Positions 1-9,269 of a DNA stretch of 58,728 nucleotides are shown in pieces; the stretch's first letter is position 1; every line of letters starts with the position of its first letter. The position numbers and the translations under genes were made by a program. Under the pieces are notes generated by a model. The model had not been told where the DNA came from, did not search any database, and saw only the letters and a list, made by a program, of their open reading frames with translations. This DNA comes from Zygnema cylindricum (lineage: Eukaryota; Streptophyta; Zygnematophyceae; Zygnematales; Zygnemataceae). The DNA is taken from assembly GCA_037447655.1 (NCBI GenBank), contig JBBHKE010000843.1, positions 257,617-316,344 of the forward strand. Reading direction: 5' to 3'.

Positions 1-44
1 ATTAAAGGTGTGTGTAAGTAGCCGATGCCTTGCAAGTGCAAGAG

Positions 45-706
45 TGTTCCATTATAGTTTGGACACAGTAGCCTATGTAAAGCCTCTAGGATAATATTTG
101 CCCTTTCCACTTTCCCACTGAATAAGTGCCGCCCAGTCACAAAAGAATTTTGACCACCCTCACCCCTGTGAGGACAAGACTCCCCTAAGTCAAACGCAAA
201 AAGAATCACTGAATTTTCTCACAAGACTCCCTTGAGTCAAACGCAAAAAGAATCACTGAATTTGCTCCCCTGAGCAGTATGTTATGGTTAGTCAAATATG
301 ACCTTTATAGTTACAAGCTCTCCTAGAGAGAGGTTTCTAAATATTACTAAGTCTTGGTCTGCCTACTCTCGACTACCTACTACTTAACCGTAGTCCAATA
401 GGAACACTATATAGTACAAGAAGGTACAATGTGTGATGTACTTATTGTACGACCATTGTACGACAAGGTCTACAAGGTGACACTTGTCAAATCCGAAGCC
501 ATGGTTCCTCGTTCCATCTTCACTGTATCAAATAATGTGGCGCCACGTGGCACCGCGTGACGCTACCTCTGGTAAAATATCCTCTACTTCTAACTCTGCC
601 ACTTTCTTAATATCGCGGAAGCCATGGCGTGCCTTTGATCCTCACTCTCTCTCTTTAAAGTGGAAATAAATTAGAGAAGTGAACTATTAATTACCTCTTT
701 TCAACA
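45..706 (-). repeat. 3' LTR of copia element A (internally deleted)
   Basis: Matches the right-hand LTR (5114-5991) and the LTR of element F (44527-45407) from about position 69 to 706, ending TTTCAACA on the plus strand. About 260 bp present in the other two LTRs (5593-5853 in the 5' LTR) are missing here near position 575. A G-box core GCCACGTGGC lies at 542-551. The left edge was set at a TG near 45, where similarity fades, and is uncertain. Confidence 0.8.
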
Positions 707-714
707 CTCCCCTT
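707..714 (-). other. Polypurine tract of element A
   Basis: Plus strand CTCCCCTT, so AAGGGGAG in element sense, directly precedes the TGTTG start of the 3' LTR. This is the expected position of the plus-strand priming site. The same motif in the same place occurs in C, D and F. Confidence 0.8.
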
Positions 715-719
715 AATTC

Positions 720-1511
720 TTAGTCACTTTTCAATTTTAATCCAGAGTTTTCTCTGCAATACATCAACTTAGGGGAAGGCACTGGTTTTGTCATCATGTC
801 AGCAATCATTTCTCTATCAGTTTTATGAACCAGTTTAATAATTTTATTTTCTACCATCTCTTTGACAAAGCTTAGTCTTATATCCATATGCTTAGCTTTG
901 AAGTGATGTTTCCGATTACCTGCAACACAAAAAACATTTTGAGTTCCAGACTTCATGAACCCAAGTTCTTCAAGGAGAGATTTAACCCACATTAATTCTT
1001 TGGTTGCACCACATGAAGCCATGTATTCAACCTCCATAGTGGAATGAGCAACTACTTTTTGTTGCTTGCTACTCCAACAACATGCACCGGATCCAGTTTG
1101 CAACGCATATCCAATCGTACACCGCCTTAAAGGCACATCTCCATAACTGACATCACTCCACGTGGTGATGTCAGTGTGCTTCCCTCCCAAATGCAACCAT
1201 GATTCCCTTGTGCCTACCAGATACCTCATCACCCTTTTGGAAGCCTCCCAGTCTGTCTTTTTTGGTTCATTTAGACTTCTACTAAGGACACCTACAGCTG
1301 CGGCTATATCCCGACGGGTACAGTTCATAAAATAGATTAAACTGCCTACAATCTGCCGATAAGGGATATTTTCCATAAATTTTCTTTTTATCTCATCCAT
1401 CTCATCATTAAAAGTCAATATTCCTCTCTCTTCACACCGTTCAAACACTTTTTTCATATCCATGGGAGTAGTACATCCATTTGCTTTTTCCATTTGAAAT
1501 TTTTCTAACAT
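720..1511 (-). pseudogene. Element A: reverse transcriptase C-terminus and RNase H
   Basis: A 263-codon open stretch at the 3' end of pol. It contains the copia signature IPYRQIVGSLIYFMNCTRRD followed by the RNase H segments SYGDVP, TMEVEYMA and KHHFKAKHMDIRLSF. Compared with element F, which reads FCDNQDAISIASNPKHH, A reads FCVAGNRKHH. About nine residues, including the Asp of the DNQ motif, are therefore deleted. That Asp is an RNase H catalytic residue in this family, so activity should be lost. The stretch ends at the TAG at 720-722, next to the polypurine tract. It is the C-terminal part of a polyprotein, so its first Met is not a real start. Confidence 0.9.
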
Positions 1512-2240
1512 GTTACTGATTACTTCTTTTTGTGTGAGGCTTATAATACTATTCCCTCTATCTCTCTATATTTGAATTCCTAAAATGTACTTCGCTTCAC
1601 CGAGATCTTACATATCAAAACAACTTCTAAGATCCCGTTTTAGTTTGTTAATCTTTTCTAAGGACTTGCTTAAGACCAACAAATCATCCACATAAATAGC
1701 AATAAATATCACTCCATTCTCATCCTCAAATAAATATATGGAGTGATCTGAACTAATTCTGATATACCCCAAACCGGTCAAAAATTTGTCCTGTTTTATA
1801 TTCCATTGTCGCGGGGCTTGCTTAAGCCCATAGATTGATTATATCAATTTGCAAACCTTGCTTTCTTCCCCACTTTCCACGAATCCTTCTAGTTGCCTTA
1901 TGTAAATTTCCTCTTCCAACTCTCCGTGCAAAAAGGTCGTTTTAACATCCATCTGGTGTATTTCCATATCCTCTACTGCGGCTAAACTTAAAAGGATTTT
2001 AACAGAAGGAAATCTGACTACAAGTGCAAAGGTTTCTTTGTAGTCAATCCCCTCTTTTTGAGTATACCCTTTTGCAACTAACCTACATTTGTACCTTTAA
2101 ATGGTATTATCCGGGTTTAATTTAAGTTTAAAAACCCACTTACATCCGATCGGTTTTCGGTCCAGTGGACAATCTACCAACGCCCATGTATTGGCTTTCA
2201 TGATGGAGGCAATTTCTTCATTTATAGCAGTGATCCACTA
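1512..2240 (-). pseudogene. Element A: reverse transcriptase core, with stops
   Basis: Minus-strand translation gives recognisable copia reverse transcriptase: [18 protein letters not shown]-like (here RYKCRLVAKGY), [29 protein letters not shown] and IAIYVDDLLVLSKS. The YVDD catalytic motif lies at 1683-1694. Several in-frame stops interrupt it, for example in FDM*DLGEAKY and before RYKCRLV. Element F carries the same domain with fewer lesions at 46245-46938. Confidence 0.88.
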
Positions 2241-2810
2241 GGTACTTTCTAGTGTGTGTTATGGCCTCTAAGTATGTCTGAGGTTCATCTGGGTGAGACA
2301 TCTTTGTGAGTTGGTTATTTACTTATCTTTCTTGAAGTCGTTTACTACTTCTTCTTCCCCTTTCAAAATCGGACGCGGTATGGAAGGCATCTTTGGGTTT
2401 TGTTAAAGAAGATTTTCAGCTTCCTTATCTTCCAATTCTGGTGTCTCATCAAGTTACTTATCAGTTTCCACTTCGTATTTTGGTGTTGCCTCGGATGTTT
2501 TCTTTTATTGCTTCTCCTTTGGTAGATCTGCAGATTTTTCATTTTCTCCATCTTCTTTCTCTTCAAAGTCAAAGTAAGAAAACTGCTCCGTTTCAAATCT
2601 GATTTTGACTTCCTTATTGTATTTGAATGGATCAATGGACTTCTTTTCATTCATCACCACTATATTTTTTACAAAAAGTATATCTCTCTTTTTCAAGTCA
2701 TTCACCCAGTATCCTTTTGTGCTCTCATCATATCCTACAAGATATCTTGGTTTCCATCTTCCCTATAACTTCCATTTAGTATTATCGGAATCCAAACTGT
2801 AGACTTGACT
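2241..2810 (-). pseudogene. Element A: integrase C-terminus and linker to reverse transcriptase
   Basis: Weakly conserved polyprotein linker. Minus-strand frames give KSIDPFKYNKEVKIRFETEQ and an acidic, Lys/Glu-rich stretch that aligns with F at 46967-47320. Upstream, NDLKKRDILFVKNIVVMNEK matches the usual VFGS...DTKWK...GYDE...Y region at the end of copia integrase. Different parts are open in different frames, showing frameshifts. Confidence 0.7.
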
Positions 2811-3332
2811 TCCAAACACTCTCAAACTAGACAAACTAGGCTTTCTTCAAGTTCACCACTCATACGGAGTTTCCTCCTTATTTGCTGAAGTACGGACTCT
2901 ATTTTTGATGAAAGTAGCATAGTTCATAGACTAAGTCCAAAATTGCAACCCTATCCTCTTATCAGTTAACATACTTCTAGAAATATCTCCAAAAGTTCTA
3001 TTCACTCTTTCTGCTTCTCCATTTATTTCCGGATCATAGGGAACAATTTTCTCATGATGAATTCCTTCTTCTTTAAGATATTCTTCAAATTCCCTTGAGG
3101 TGTATTCTTTCCCATTATCACATCTTATCTTTTTTATTGAGGTTTCATGTAGCTTTTCACTCCATACTTTATACTCTTTGAAACATCTTAATACCTCTGA
3201 CTTATATCTGAGAAATTATACCTTCGTGTATCTAGACCAATCATCTGTGATGGTTAACATCCATCTCTTCCCCCCATGTCAAGCATACCTAGCTAGTCCC
3301 CAAACATCAGTGTGAATTAGATCCAATACTTT
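2811..3332 (-). pseudogene. Element A: integrase catalytic domain, with stops
   Basis: Aligns by eye with F at 47481-47999. The third acidic residue of the D,D-35-E triad is retained in NGEAERVNRT (near 3005-3040), where F has Lys. The usual PEQNG motif reads PEING. In-frame stops, and codon changes around the second Asp (SDNG...YTS), break the domain. The target and donor strand-transfer role is family knowledge; the copy is not expected to work. Confidence 0.75.
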
Positions 3333-3767
3333 CTATCTCCAAAATGTGGTTGCCTTTGGAAATGGAGGTCTATGAATCTTCCCTTGGGCACATCCACTAC
3401 AATAATCAAAGGACTCATCATCCTCAAAAGTGATGCCCTCCACTATTTCATTTTTCTTCATTTTCTTTAATCTATCTAGATGCACATGCCCCAACCTTTT
3501 GTGCCAAAGCATCATCTCACTTGCACACGAGTAGAGAACACTCTTTTCATTGCAAAGAACAATTCTGAACATCCCTTGACTGCCCTTCTCAGCTATAAAA
3601 TAAACCTCATTATCAAAGCTTGCATTAAAGATTCTTTTCCTAATTCCTGTTTCAAACTCCTTTTCATCTAGGACATCTATTGAGACTATGTTCTTGCTAA
3701 GCAGTGGAATGTAATGAACGTCTGAGAGTGTTACAATTAAGGTATTTACATCAACTAAAACCTTCAA
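3333..3767 (-). pseudogene. Element A: GAG-pre-integrase (HHCC zinc-binding) domain
   Basis: A 144-codon open stretch with LWHKRLGHVHLDRLKKM followed by YCSGCAQGKIHR, the copia pre-integrase His/Cys signature (H-x-H then C-x2-C). It lies between protease and integrase as expected. It begins in a different frame from the protease stretch that overlaps it at 3764-3767, so a frameshift separates them. The equivalent region in F is 48206-48500. Confidence 0.85.
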
Positions 3768-4309
3768 GTCAACAGTTCCAACAAGACTCTGGTTTCTACT
3801 CTACTATCTCCGTACTCTATTTCAACTGTTGGGATTTTTCTCAGTTTAGTGAACCATCTCTTATCTTTGCACATATGCATTGAGGCCCCTGAGTCTATGA
3901 TCCACCCATCCTCGGGTGGATCCCTCTTACCTCCAAAAGCACACTTTTGTCTCCGTGGAATGTCGACATGCTTTTGAATGGTTTTTAGATTAAGAAGAAG
4001 CTCCTCAAGCTCCGCTTCCTGTTCGGTTTCTTCGTCCTCTTCCTCATCATGAACTTGAGTCAAGAAAGCCTTTTTCTTTCCTCCATCCCTTGAGGTTCTT
4101 TGTCCATCTTTTAGTTGAAGATCTGCAAGTTTGAAACAATCTGCTATATAGTGTCCTGGTTTCTTGCAAAAGTGACATAATCCTCCTCGAGAAGTTCCTC
4201 TCCCTTGTCTATCAAATCTGCCACCTCCTTGTCCTCTTCCACCAAAGTTTCGATAGGGATCTTTCCATCTCTCCTCATCACGCTTCCGCGAATCAGCTCT
4301 TGCAGACAA
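3764..4309 (-). pseudogene. Element A: zinc knuckle and aspartic protease
   Basis: The open stretch holds a CCHC zinc knuckle, CHFCKKPGHYIADC (C-x2-C-x4-H-x4-C), then an acidic linker, then the retropepsin active site in WIIDSGASMHMC. Both motifs are intact, unlike in F. The knuckle would bind RNA in gag and the protease would cut the polyprotein. The stretch is bounded by frameshifts on both sides. Confidence 0.88.
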
Positions 4310-5113
4310 TGCTTGAACACTTGGACTCCCTCTTGTAAGCTCTATGGTGCTTTATTTCCCTAAAATCATTCCCACTGTGTCATCCTAATTCCAATTGATA
4401 TCTCCTATGTCTTCCAATCGGTTAATGATATTCTCATACTCTTCAGGTGGTTTCATCATTAATGTATTCACTCTGTCTCTCAGACCATGAGTTACCTATT
4501 CTCTCTAACTCTCCAAACAATGCTGCTAAATCATTGCAATAATTATTCATGCTTCCTCCCTTATAAGTATAAGCTGCGATCTTATTTTCTGCCTATTGTT
4601 GCTGCTGCAATGATCCACTCTTATATTTGTTAACTAGTGATATCCAAATATGAGATGAAGGTTTGACATGCATAAGGGGAATGGCAATGCCCTTTGCTAC
4701 ACTTTTAAGAATTAAGAGCTTAGCAACCTTGTCTTTGTAGTTCCACTTTTCATACTCTGATTTGTCGGTCTGAACCCTTGTCAACGTTGCAGGTGGTGCT
4801 ACTGCCGGTATCGCCTTCGACAATGGTGTCACTTCAGTTGCAACTCTTCCCTTTTCTCTTTCTATGACAATCTCATCTCCTTCCTCATCTTCATCCTCAG
4901 TGATGGTGGCAGCTGTTTTGGCTACTTTAGTGACGGAGGTGCCAAGAAAACGTGTCCCTCCAAACCCAGGTGGAGGTGGGCATAGAATTTGTCCAGACAC
5001 TATGCCCCATAGATGCTTCTCAAATAGATCTCCCTCCATCATCATTTTCAATACAAAAAGTCCGATCCATGAAATATGGGCACCCTAGATGGTGGGCCCA
5101 TAACTTGAAATTA
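4310..5113 (-). pseudogene. Element A: gag N-terminal region
   Basis: The minus strand opens with MGPPSRVPIFHG immediately next to the 5' LTR. That ATG sits inside the primer-binding match. A TGA replaces Trp in FLYWK soon after. Downstream, 4593-5051 is open for 152 codons, and VNTLMMKPPEEYENIINRL, near 4430, is a copia gag motif shared with F. Stops and frameshifts separate the pieces. Confidence 0.78.
5091..5104 (-). other. Primer-binding site matching the tRNA-iMet anticodon arm (element A)
   Basis: Plus strand GGTGGGCCCATAAC, 9 nt from the LTR edge at 5114. From memory of plant initiator tRNA-Met, this is identical to 14 nt of the anticodon stem and loop (anticodon CAU). The element-sense strand is therefore complementary to an internal tRNA segment. 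No match to the usual 3'-end site (TGGTATCAGAGC) is seen beside the LTR. Confidence 0.8.
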
Positions 5114-5566
5114 TGTGGTCTCCATTGACCCAAAGAATGAGCAGCCTATGTAAAGCCTTATGATAATATTTTCCCCTTCCACTTTCACACTGAATAAGTG
5201 CCGCCCAGGCACAAAAGTATTCAGACCACCCTCACCCCTGTGAGGACAAGACTCCCTTGAGTCAAACGCAAAAAGAATCACTGAATTTGCTCCCCTGAGC
5301 AGTAAGTTATGGCTGGTCAAAGATCCCTTTATAATTAGAAGTTCTCTTAAAGAGAGGTACCTAAATATTACTAAGTCTTGGTCTGCCTACTCACGACTAC
5401 CTACTACTAAACCCTATTCCCATAGGATCACTATATATTACAAGAAGGTACAATAGGCGATGTACTTATTGTACGACCATTGTACGACAAGGTCTACAAG
5501 GTGACACTTGTCAAATCGGAAGCCATGGTTCCTCCTTCCATCTTCTCTGGTATCAAATAATGTGGC

Positions 5567-5576
5567 GCCACGTGGC
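5567..5576. promoter_or_regulatory. G-box palindrome in LTR
   Basis: GCCACGTGGC, a perfect palindrome with the CACGTG core that plant bZIP and bHLH factors bind. It is conserved at equivalent places in the other LTRs (542-551 and 44982-44991). Use as an LTR enhancer is inferred. Confidence 0.45.
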
Positions 5577-5780
5577 ACCGCGTGACGCTATCTTCGTATG
5601 TTGCCAAAAGCTCACTTCGCGTGGCGGCTATAACGTTGGTCGTTCTATCAAAACATATTTTACACGGTTCAGATTCGCGTACATGCATGAATTGTTCCTC
5701 TTCGTTAGTCTGTTGTTAATTTGTTGTTGCGTTAATGTTTATATATCTTTGAAACCCGTGAAGTGTATCGTTTCGATAAC

Positions 5781-5847
5781 GCCTTAGTGGTTAAGACATA
5801 CGACTACACAGAGTTTCAAAGACCCAAGCCCAAATCCGGACCTAGGC
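5781..5847 (+). other. tRNA-like segment inside LTR of element A
   Basis: About 67 nt beginning GCCTTAGTGGTTAAG, resembling the D-arm/A-box of a tRNA, and ending CCTAGGC, which can pair with the start as an acceptor-like stem. The B-box region is degenerate (AGCCCAAATCCGG). The copy in F (45195-45263) is better preserved. It runs antisense to the element. It could be a tRNA relic or the head of a SINE; it is not a functional tRNA gene. Confidence 0.4.
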
Positions 5848-6134
5848 ACTATTTTGGTAAAATATCCTCTACTTCTAACTCTGCCACTTTCTAAATATCG
5901 CGGCAGCCATGGCCTACCTTTGATCCTCAGTCTCTCTCTTTAAAGTGGAAATAAATTAGAGAAGTGAACTATTAATTACCTCTTTTCAACAATTTCGGTA
6001 GTCCTCTATGTATCACAAAAAAACAAAAAATATTGCAAAGTATGGACGGTTTTCACAATTTTTTTGGTGAGGGCGATGACGACAATGAGATTATTATTAT
6101 TACCGTCAAAAAAACGCTTGTAAGTGACGAATTG

Positions 6135-6414
6135 AAATGTTATTTTGATTTTAAATTAACCATGACAAAACATTGAATTTTAACATACTTGAATGGTGAA
6201 AAAAATATCAAATGTACATGCGAAAGATGGAGGATTTCCTATTCTAGCCGGTGTTGCTAGTTCTATTCAAGCTATTCCGGCTTCTAACTCTATGTCCGAA
6301 TGTAATTTTTCGGATGACGGGAACACGATAACAAAGAAGAGGAGCTTACTAGCGGCTTCAATTGTTAGCGATCTTTTGTGTGTTAGATCCAACCAAGATC
6401 TTTTAAATGCATAG
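6135..6414 (+). pseudogene. hAT transposase C-terminal dimerisation domain remnant
   Basis: The frame at 6193-6414 reads FPILAGVASSIQAIPASNS, then NTITKKRSLLAASIVSDLLC, ending in a stop. This matches the hAT-family dimerisation region (consensus IPA-S--SER-FS--G---TKKRS-L). The SER-FS segment is degenerate (MSECNFSDDG). Upstream, a different frame gives SDELKCYFD, like the DEL-Y spacer that normally precedes it, so a frameshift is present. Stops occur where Trp-Trp is expected. No other transposase domain or terminal inverted repeat was found. Confidence 0.78.
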
Positions 6415-7230
6415 TTTTTTGTTTTGTTTTGTTTTCTAATTATTGTTTTTTTTGTAGTGTTAGTTATATACATTTTTTTCTTTGATTTTTTTTTTGTATT
6501 TCACAATTTTTCTAGTGGCTTTTTTTTTTTTAAAAACCAGAATGCTTATTTTTACCAAATTACCAAAGCGCACTATTTATACCACATTTAGATTTATAGA
6601 TTTTGTGTAATTTTTAAGTTTGAGGTTGATAATTTGTATAATAGAGTCGAAAATAGGACGAGGTTGTGATTTGATTATTTCTATATTTGATACTACTACA
6701 AAATATTTTTTTGTTTTTTTGCTCATCACAATGTGTTTTTTGTCAATTGATTTTCTATGTGAAAAACTGTGATTTTTTTTTAAACATACATAATTAAACT
6801 TTACCTTTTTCGCATTATTCATAACATATTATCGTAGTTGAAAAAAAAAACGTCCAAAAATTGTAGCGAAAAAAATTCGATTTGCGAGAGAATAAACATT
6901 AATATAAAGGTTTAAGCATTAATCTAAGAGTTACACACAAAATTAGGAACAAATCTCTTGAAAGAGGTGACTGTCGAGGAAAAAAAAATATTCGTAAAGG
7001 ACAATTGCAAAATGAAAAAATAGTAAAATGAAGAGATACACCAGCCGTTTTTTTGCAAAGGGAGATGTACCACTACACCACTCATTCTTATTAGTATTAA
7101 TAAGTCGCTACTACTTATAGCCAAAAATCACAAAATATAGTTAACAACATTATTTAAAGACGAGTTCTATAGCCTACCACGTCTCCTTCCATTAAATAGT
7201 ATTACTAATCATAATTTTCCATTGACACTA
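6415..7230. other. AT-rich stretch, no gene seen
   Basis: Homopolymer-rich A/T sequence following the hAT remnant. Nothing coding is convincing. Near 7077, TACACCACTCATTCTTATTA resembles the end of the MITE that starts at 7231 and may be a degenerate terminus. Confidence 0.5.
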
Positions 7231-7764
7231 CACCACGAATCGTAATAAGCGTTATTAATGCTAATTCAGTCACCACAAATTTTGACCCAAAAACCTTAAA
7301 AATAGTAAATAACTCAGAATTTTCTTTACATTATTTAAGGTACTCTTTGAATCAGCGTTAACAACTTTAGTATAGTGATGTTTTAAATAGTGTGGCTTAC
7401 GTAGAAAATTGTACCATATTAACAAACAAAGTACAAAAAATGATTTAATACATGTTGTTATGATGTAACTGTTTTTTCACAAACCGCGTATTGCAAACGT
7501 CATAATGACGTGAAATTGTACGTTTTGACAGAATGTGTTTTCACAAACCGCATAGTGAAAACGTCATAATGACGTGAAATTGTACGTTTGTGAGATTCTG
7601 TATGTGTACCTAAAAGATATTCAAAGCGGATAATTATTACCGACACAAACCCAAATTAGAGATATTGATAAACTAGAGTAAAACTTTTTTTTGAAAAAAC
7701 GAAAAAATCTAAATTAGAATAGAAAACATTAATTATTTATTTATGATAATTACGATTCGCGGTG
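7231..7764. mobile_element. MITE with CACCGCGAATCG-type termini, TA flanks
   Basis: The left end CACCACGAATCGTAAT is the inverted complement of the right end ATTACGATTCGCGGTG with one mismatch. Both ends are flanked by TA. The 534-bp interior has no reading frame. The same terminal motif delimits elements at 51326-51523 and 51915-52477. A TA duplication fits a Tc1/mariner-type (Stowaway-like) non-autonomous element, but the terminal sequence itself was not recognised. Confidence 0.72.
7475..7602. repeat. 64-bp tandem duplication inside MITE
   Basis: Two adjacent copies with 64-bp period, each containing CACAAACCGC and, about 20 bp on, the palindrome CGTCATAATGACG followed by TGAAATTGTACG. 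Only a few differences separate the copies. Confidence 0.8.
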
Positions 7765-8390
7765 TAATAAATGCTTAACGCTAATAACAACGAGCGTTGT
7801 AATTTTGAACTTTTTCGGTTACCGGCGGGTAGGGTTAGTCGCGAGAAATCGAGTTTCGGTTAACTTATATTTTTGTAAACGCCGGTCAATTAATGGTTAA
7901 CAATTTTGGAGCGTGACATAACCCAGTCGGGCGTCAGCTACTCAAGTTAAAAAAAAATAAACGGCCGGTTTCGATTATGTAAATTTTTGACTTTTGCGAC
8001 CTCTGCAATGTGCCGCTCCTCGATTTTGACACAATCTGTACACAAAGTAAGGTTGACGGAATCGTCGTCAGATTCCGTACACTTCGATTCGTCGCATCAC
8101 ATCACGTCACAAATATGCAAATTGGTGTAGTCCGTCCGTACAAATGAATCGCCAAAGATCGCACAAAATTAACATTTCCTATGTGGCAGCTTTAACACTT
8201 TTGCGTTTTGTCGTGCATTTTACCCTATTCAATACGTCCTCTTCCTGAAAACATAATTCCCTCTGTTTGCAAGACACATGAACTAAATCATGTCAACCTC
8301 GAAGAAAAAGAAAATGGCTGCAGCAGTGAGGTCAGCGACAAAGACACTAACGCAACCACTGTTGTTTTTTACTATTTGTTTTTTGTTTAG
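7765..8390. other. No recognised gene
   Basis: Mixed-composition DNA. A short frame at 8290-8370 (MSTSKKKKMAAAVRSATK) is basic and could be a decayed first exon of the trihelix-like gene further right, but nothing links them. Confidence 0.4.
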
Positions 8391-9050
8391 GTTTTTTTTT
8401 TTTTTAGGGTTTTTTTTTCTGTTTTTGTTTTATGTTTTTATGTTTTTTTCTCTTTCTCTTTCACCTTCTCCTTCTCCCTCTATTCCTCTTATTTCCCCTT
8501 CTCATTCTCCTTTTCCTTAACCTTCTTGTTTCTCCTTTTCCTTCTCTTTCTCATTGTCCTTCTCCTCCTTCTGCTCCTTTGCTCCTTCTTCTTCTCTCAT
8601 TCCAATTCATCTTTTATGTTATCTTTTGATGTTTTCGTTTTTTTCTCCTTCACTTTCTCCTCCCCCCTCTATTTCTTCTTCTATTTCTCCTTCTCCTCCT
8701 CTATCTCCTTCACTTTCTCCTTTCCTATTCTCTTTTTCCTTCTCATTGTCCTTCTCTTCCTTCTTCTGCTCCTTTTGCTCCTTCTTCTTCACCTTCTCTT
8801 CATTCCTCCTCATCTATCTGCTCTTTCTTCTTCCCCTTCTTCCTATTCTTCTTCTTCTTCTTCTACTTTTTCTCCTTCTCCTTCTCCTTCTCCTTCTCTT
8901 TCTCCTTCTCCTTCTCCTTCTCCTTCTCTTTCTCCTTCTCCTTCTCCTTCTCCTTCTCTTTCTCCTTCTCCTTCTCCTTCTCCTTCTCTTTCTCCTTCTC
9001 CTTCTCCTTCTCCTTCTCTTTCTCCTTCTCCTCCTGTAGATACTAAAAAC
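8391..9050 (+). repeat. Homopyrimidine (CTT/CTC) low-complexity tract
   Basis: Plus strand is almost entirely C and T for about 650 bp. Long open frames on both strands here are composition artefacts (Ser/Leu/Phe on plus, Glu/Gly/Arg on minus). Confidence 0.9.
8871..9030 (+). repeat. 30-bp pyrimidine minisatellite
   Basis: About five near-perfect copies of a 30-bp unit made of four CTTCTC-type steps closed by CTTT. The lines repeat exactly every 30 bp. Confidence 0.88.
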
Positions 9051-9269
9051 CTCTCTCTTCTTCTTCTTTTGTTTTTTTTTGTTTTCATTCTTATATGATT
9101 ATTCTTCTAAATCTATCCTTCGATTCATCTCTCTCCATTTTTGTTCTATACTTCTTCTAATTTTTGTCTCTTATTATTATAATCTTCTTTGTCTAATCTT
9201 CTTCGTCAAATCTTCTTCATCTATTTCTCATTGCTGCTACCACTTACGTGTCTTTTGCATGAGTCTTGT

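Larger units (their letters stand above)
45..5991 (-). mobile_element. Ty1/copia LTR retrotransposon A, decayed
   Basis: Related LTR sequence at both ends encloses, on the minus strand, gag, protease, integrase, reverse transcriptase and RNase H in copia order. The 5' LTR is at 5114-5991 and the 3' LTR at about 45-706. A polypurine tract (minus strand AAGGGGAG, 707-714) sits against the 3' LTR, which then begins TGTTGAAAAGAGG. The reading frame is broken by stops and frameshifts, so the element is not expected to be autonomous. No target-site duplication was found; the outer edge of the left LTR is poorly defined. Element F (44527-49220) is a close relative. Confidence 0.93.
5114..5991 (-). 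repeat. 5' LTR of copia element A
   Basis: About 878 bp, TGTGGTCTCC at the left and TTTTCAACA at the right on the plus strand. It is nearly collinear with the 881-bp LTR of F. It contains the G-box core GCCACGTGGC at 5567-5576 and a tRNA-like segment at 5781-5847. The right edge is defined by the end of similarity to the 3' LTR. Confidence 0.87.

Noticed and set aside
5781-5847. Functional tRNA gene
   Set aside because: T-arm and anticodon arm cannot be folded properly; lies within an LTR and is degenerate between copies.
1-5991. Target-site duplication for element A
   Set aside because: The left border is not sharp and the 5-mers tested do not match.
8871-9030. CRISPR-like array of 30-bp repeats
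   Set aside because: No spacers between units; it is a simple minisatellite in eukaryotic DNA.
8526-9098. Ser/Leu/Pro- and Glu/Gly-rich open frames on both strands
   Set aside because: Produced by the homopyrimidine tract; all frames are open for the same reason.
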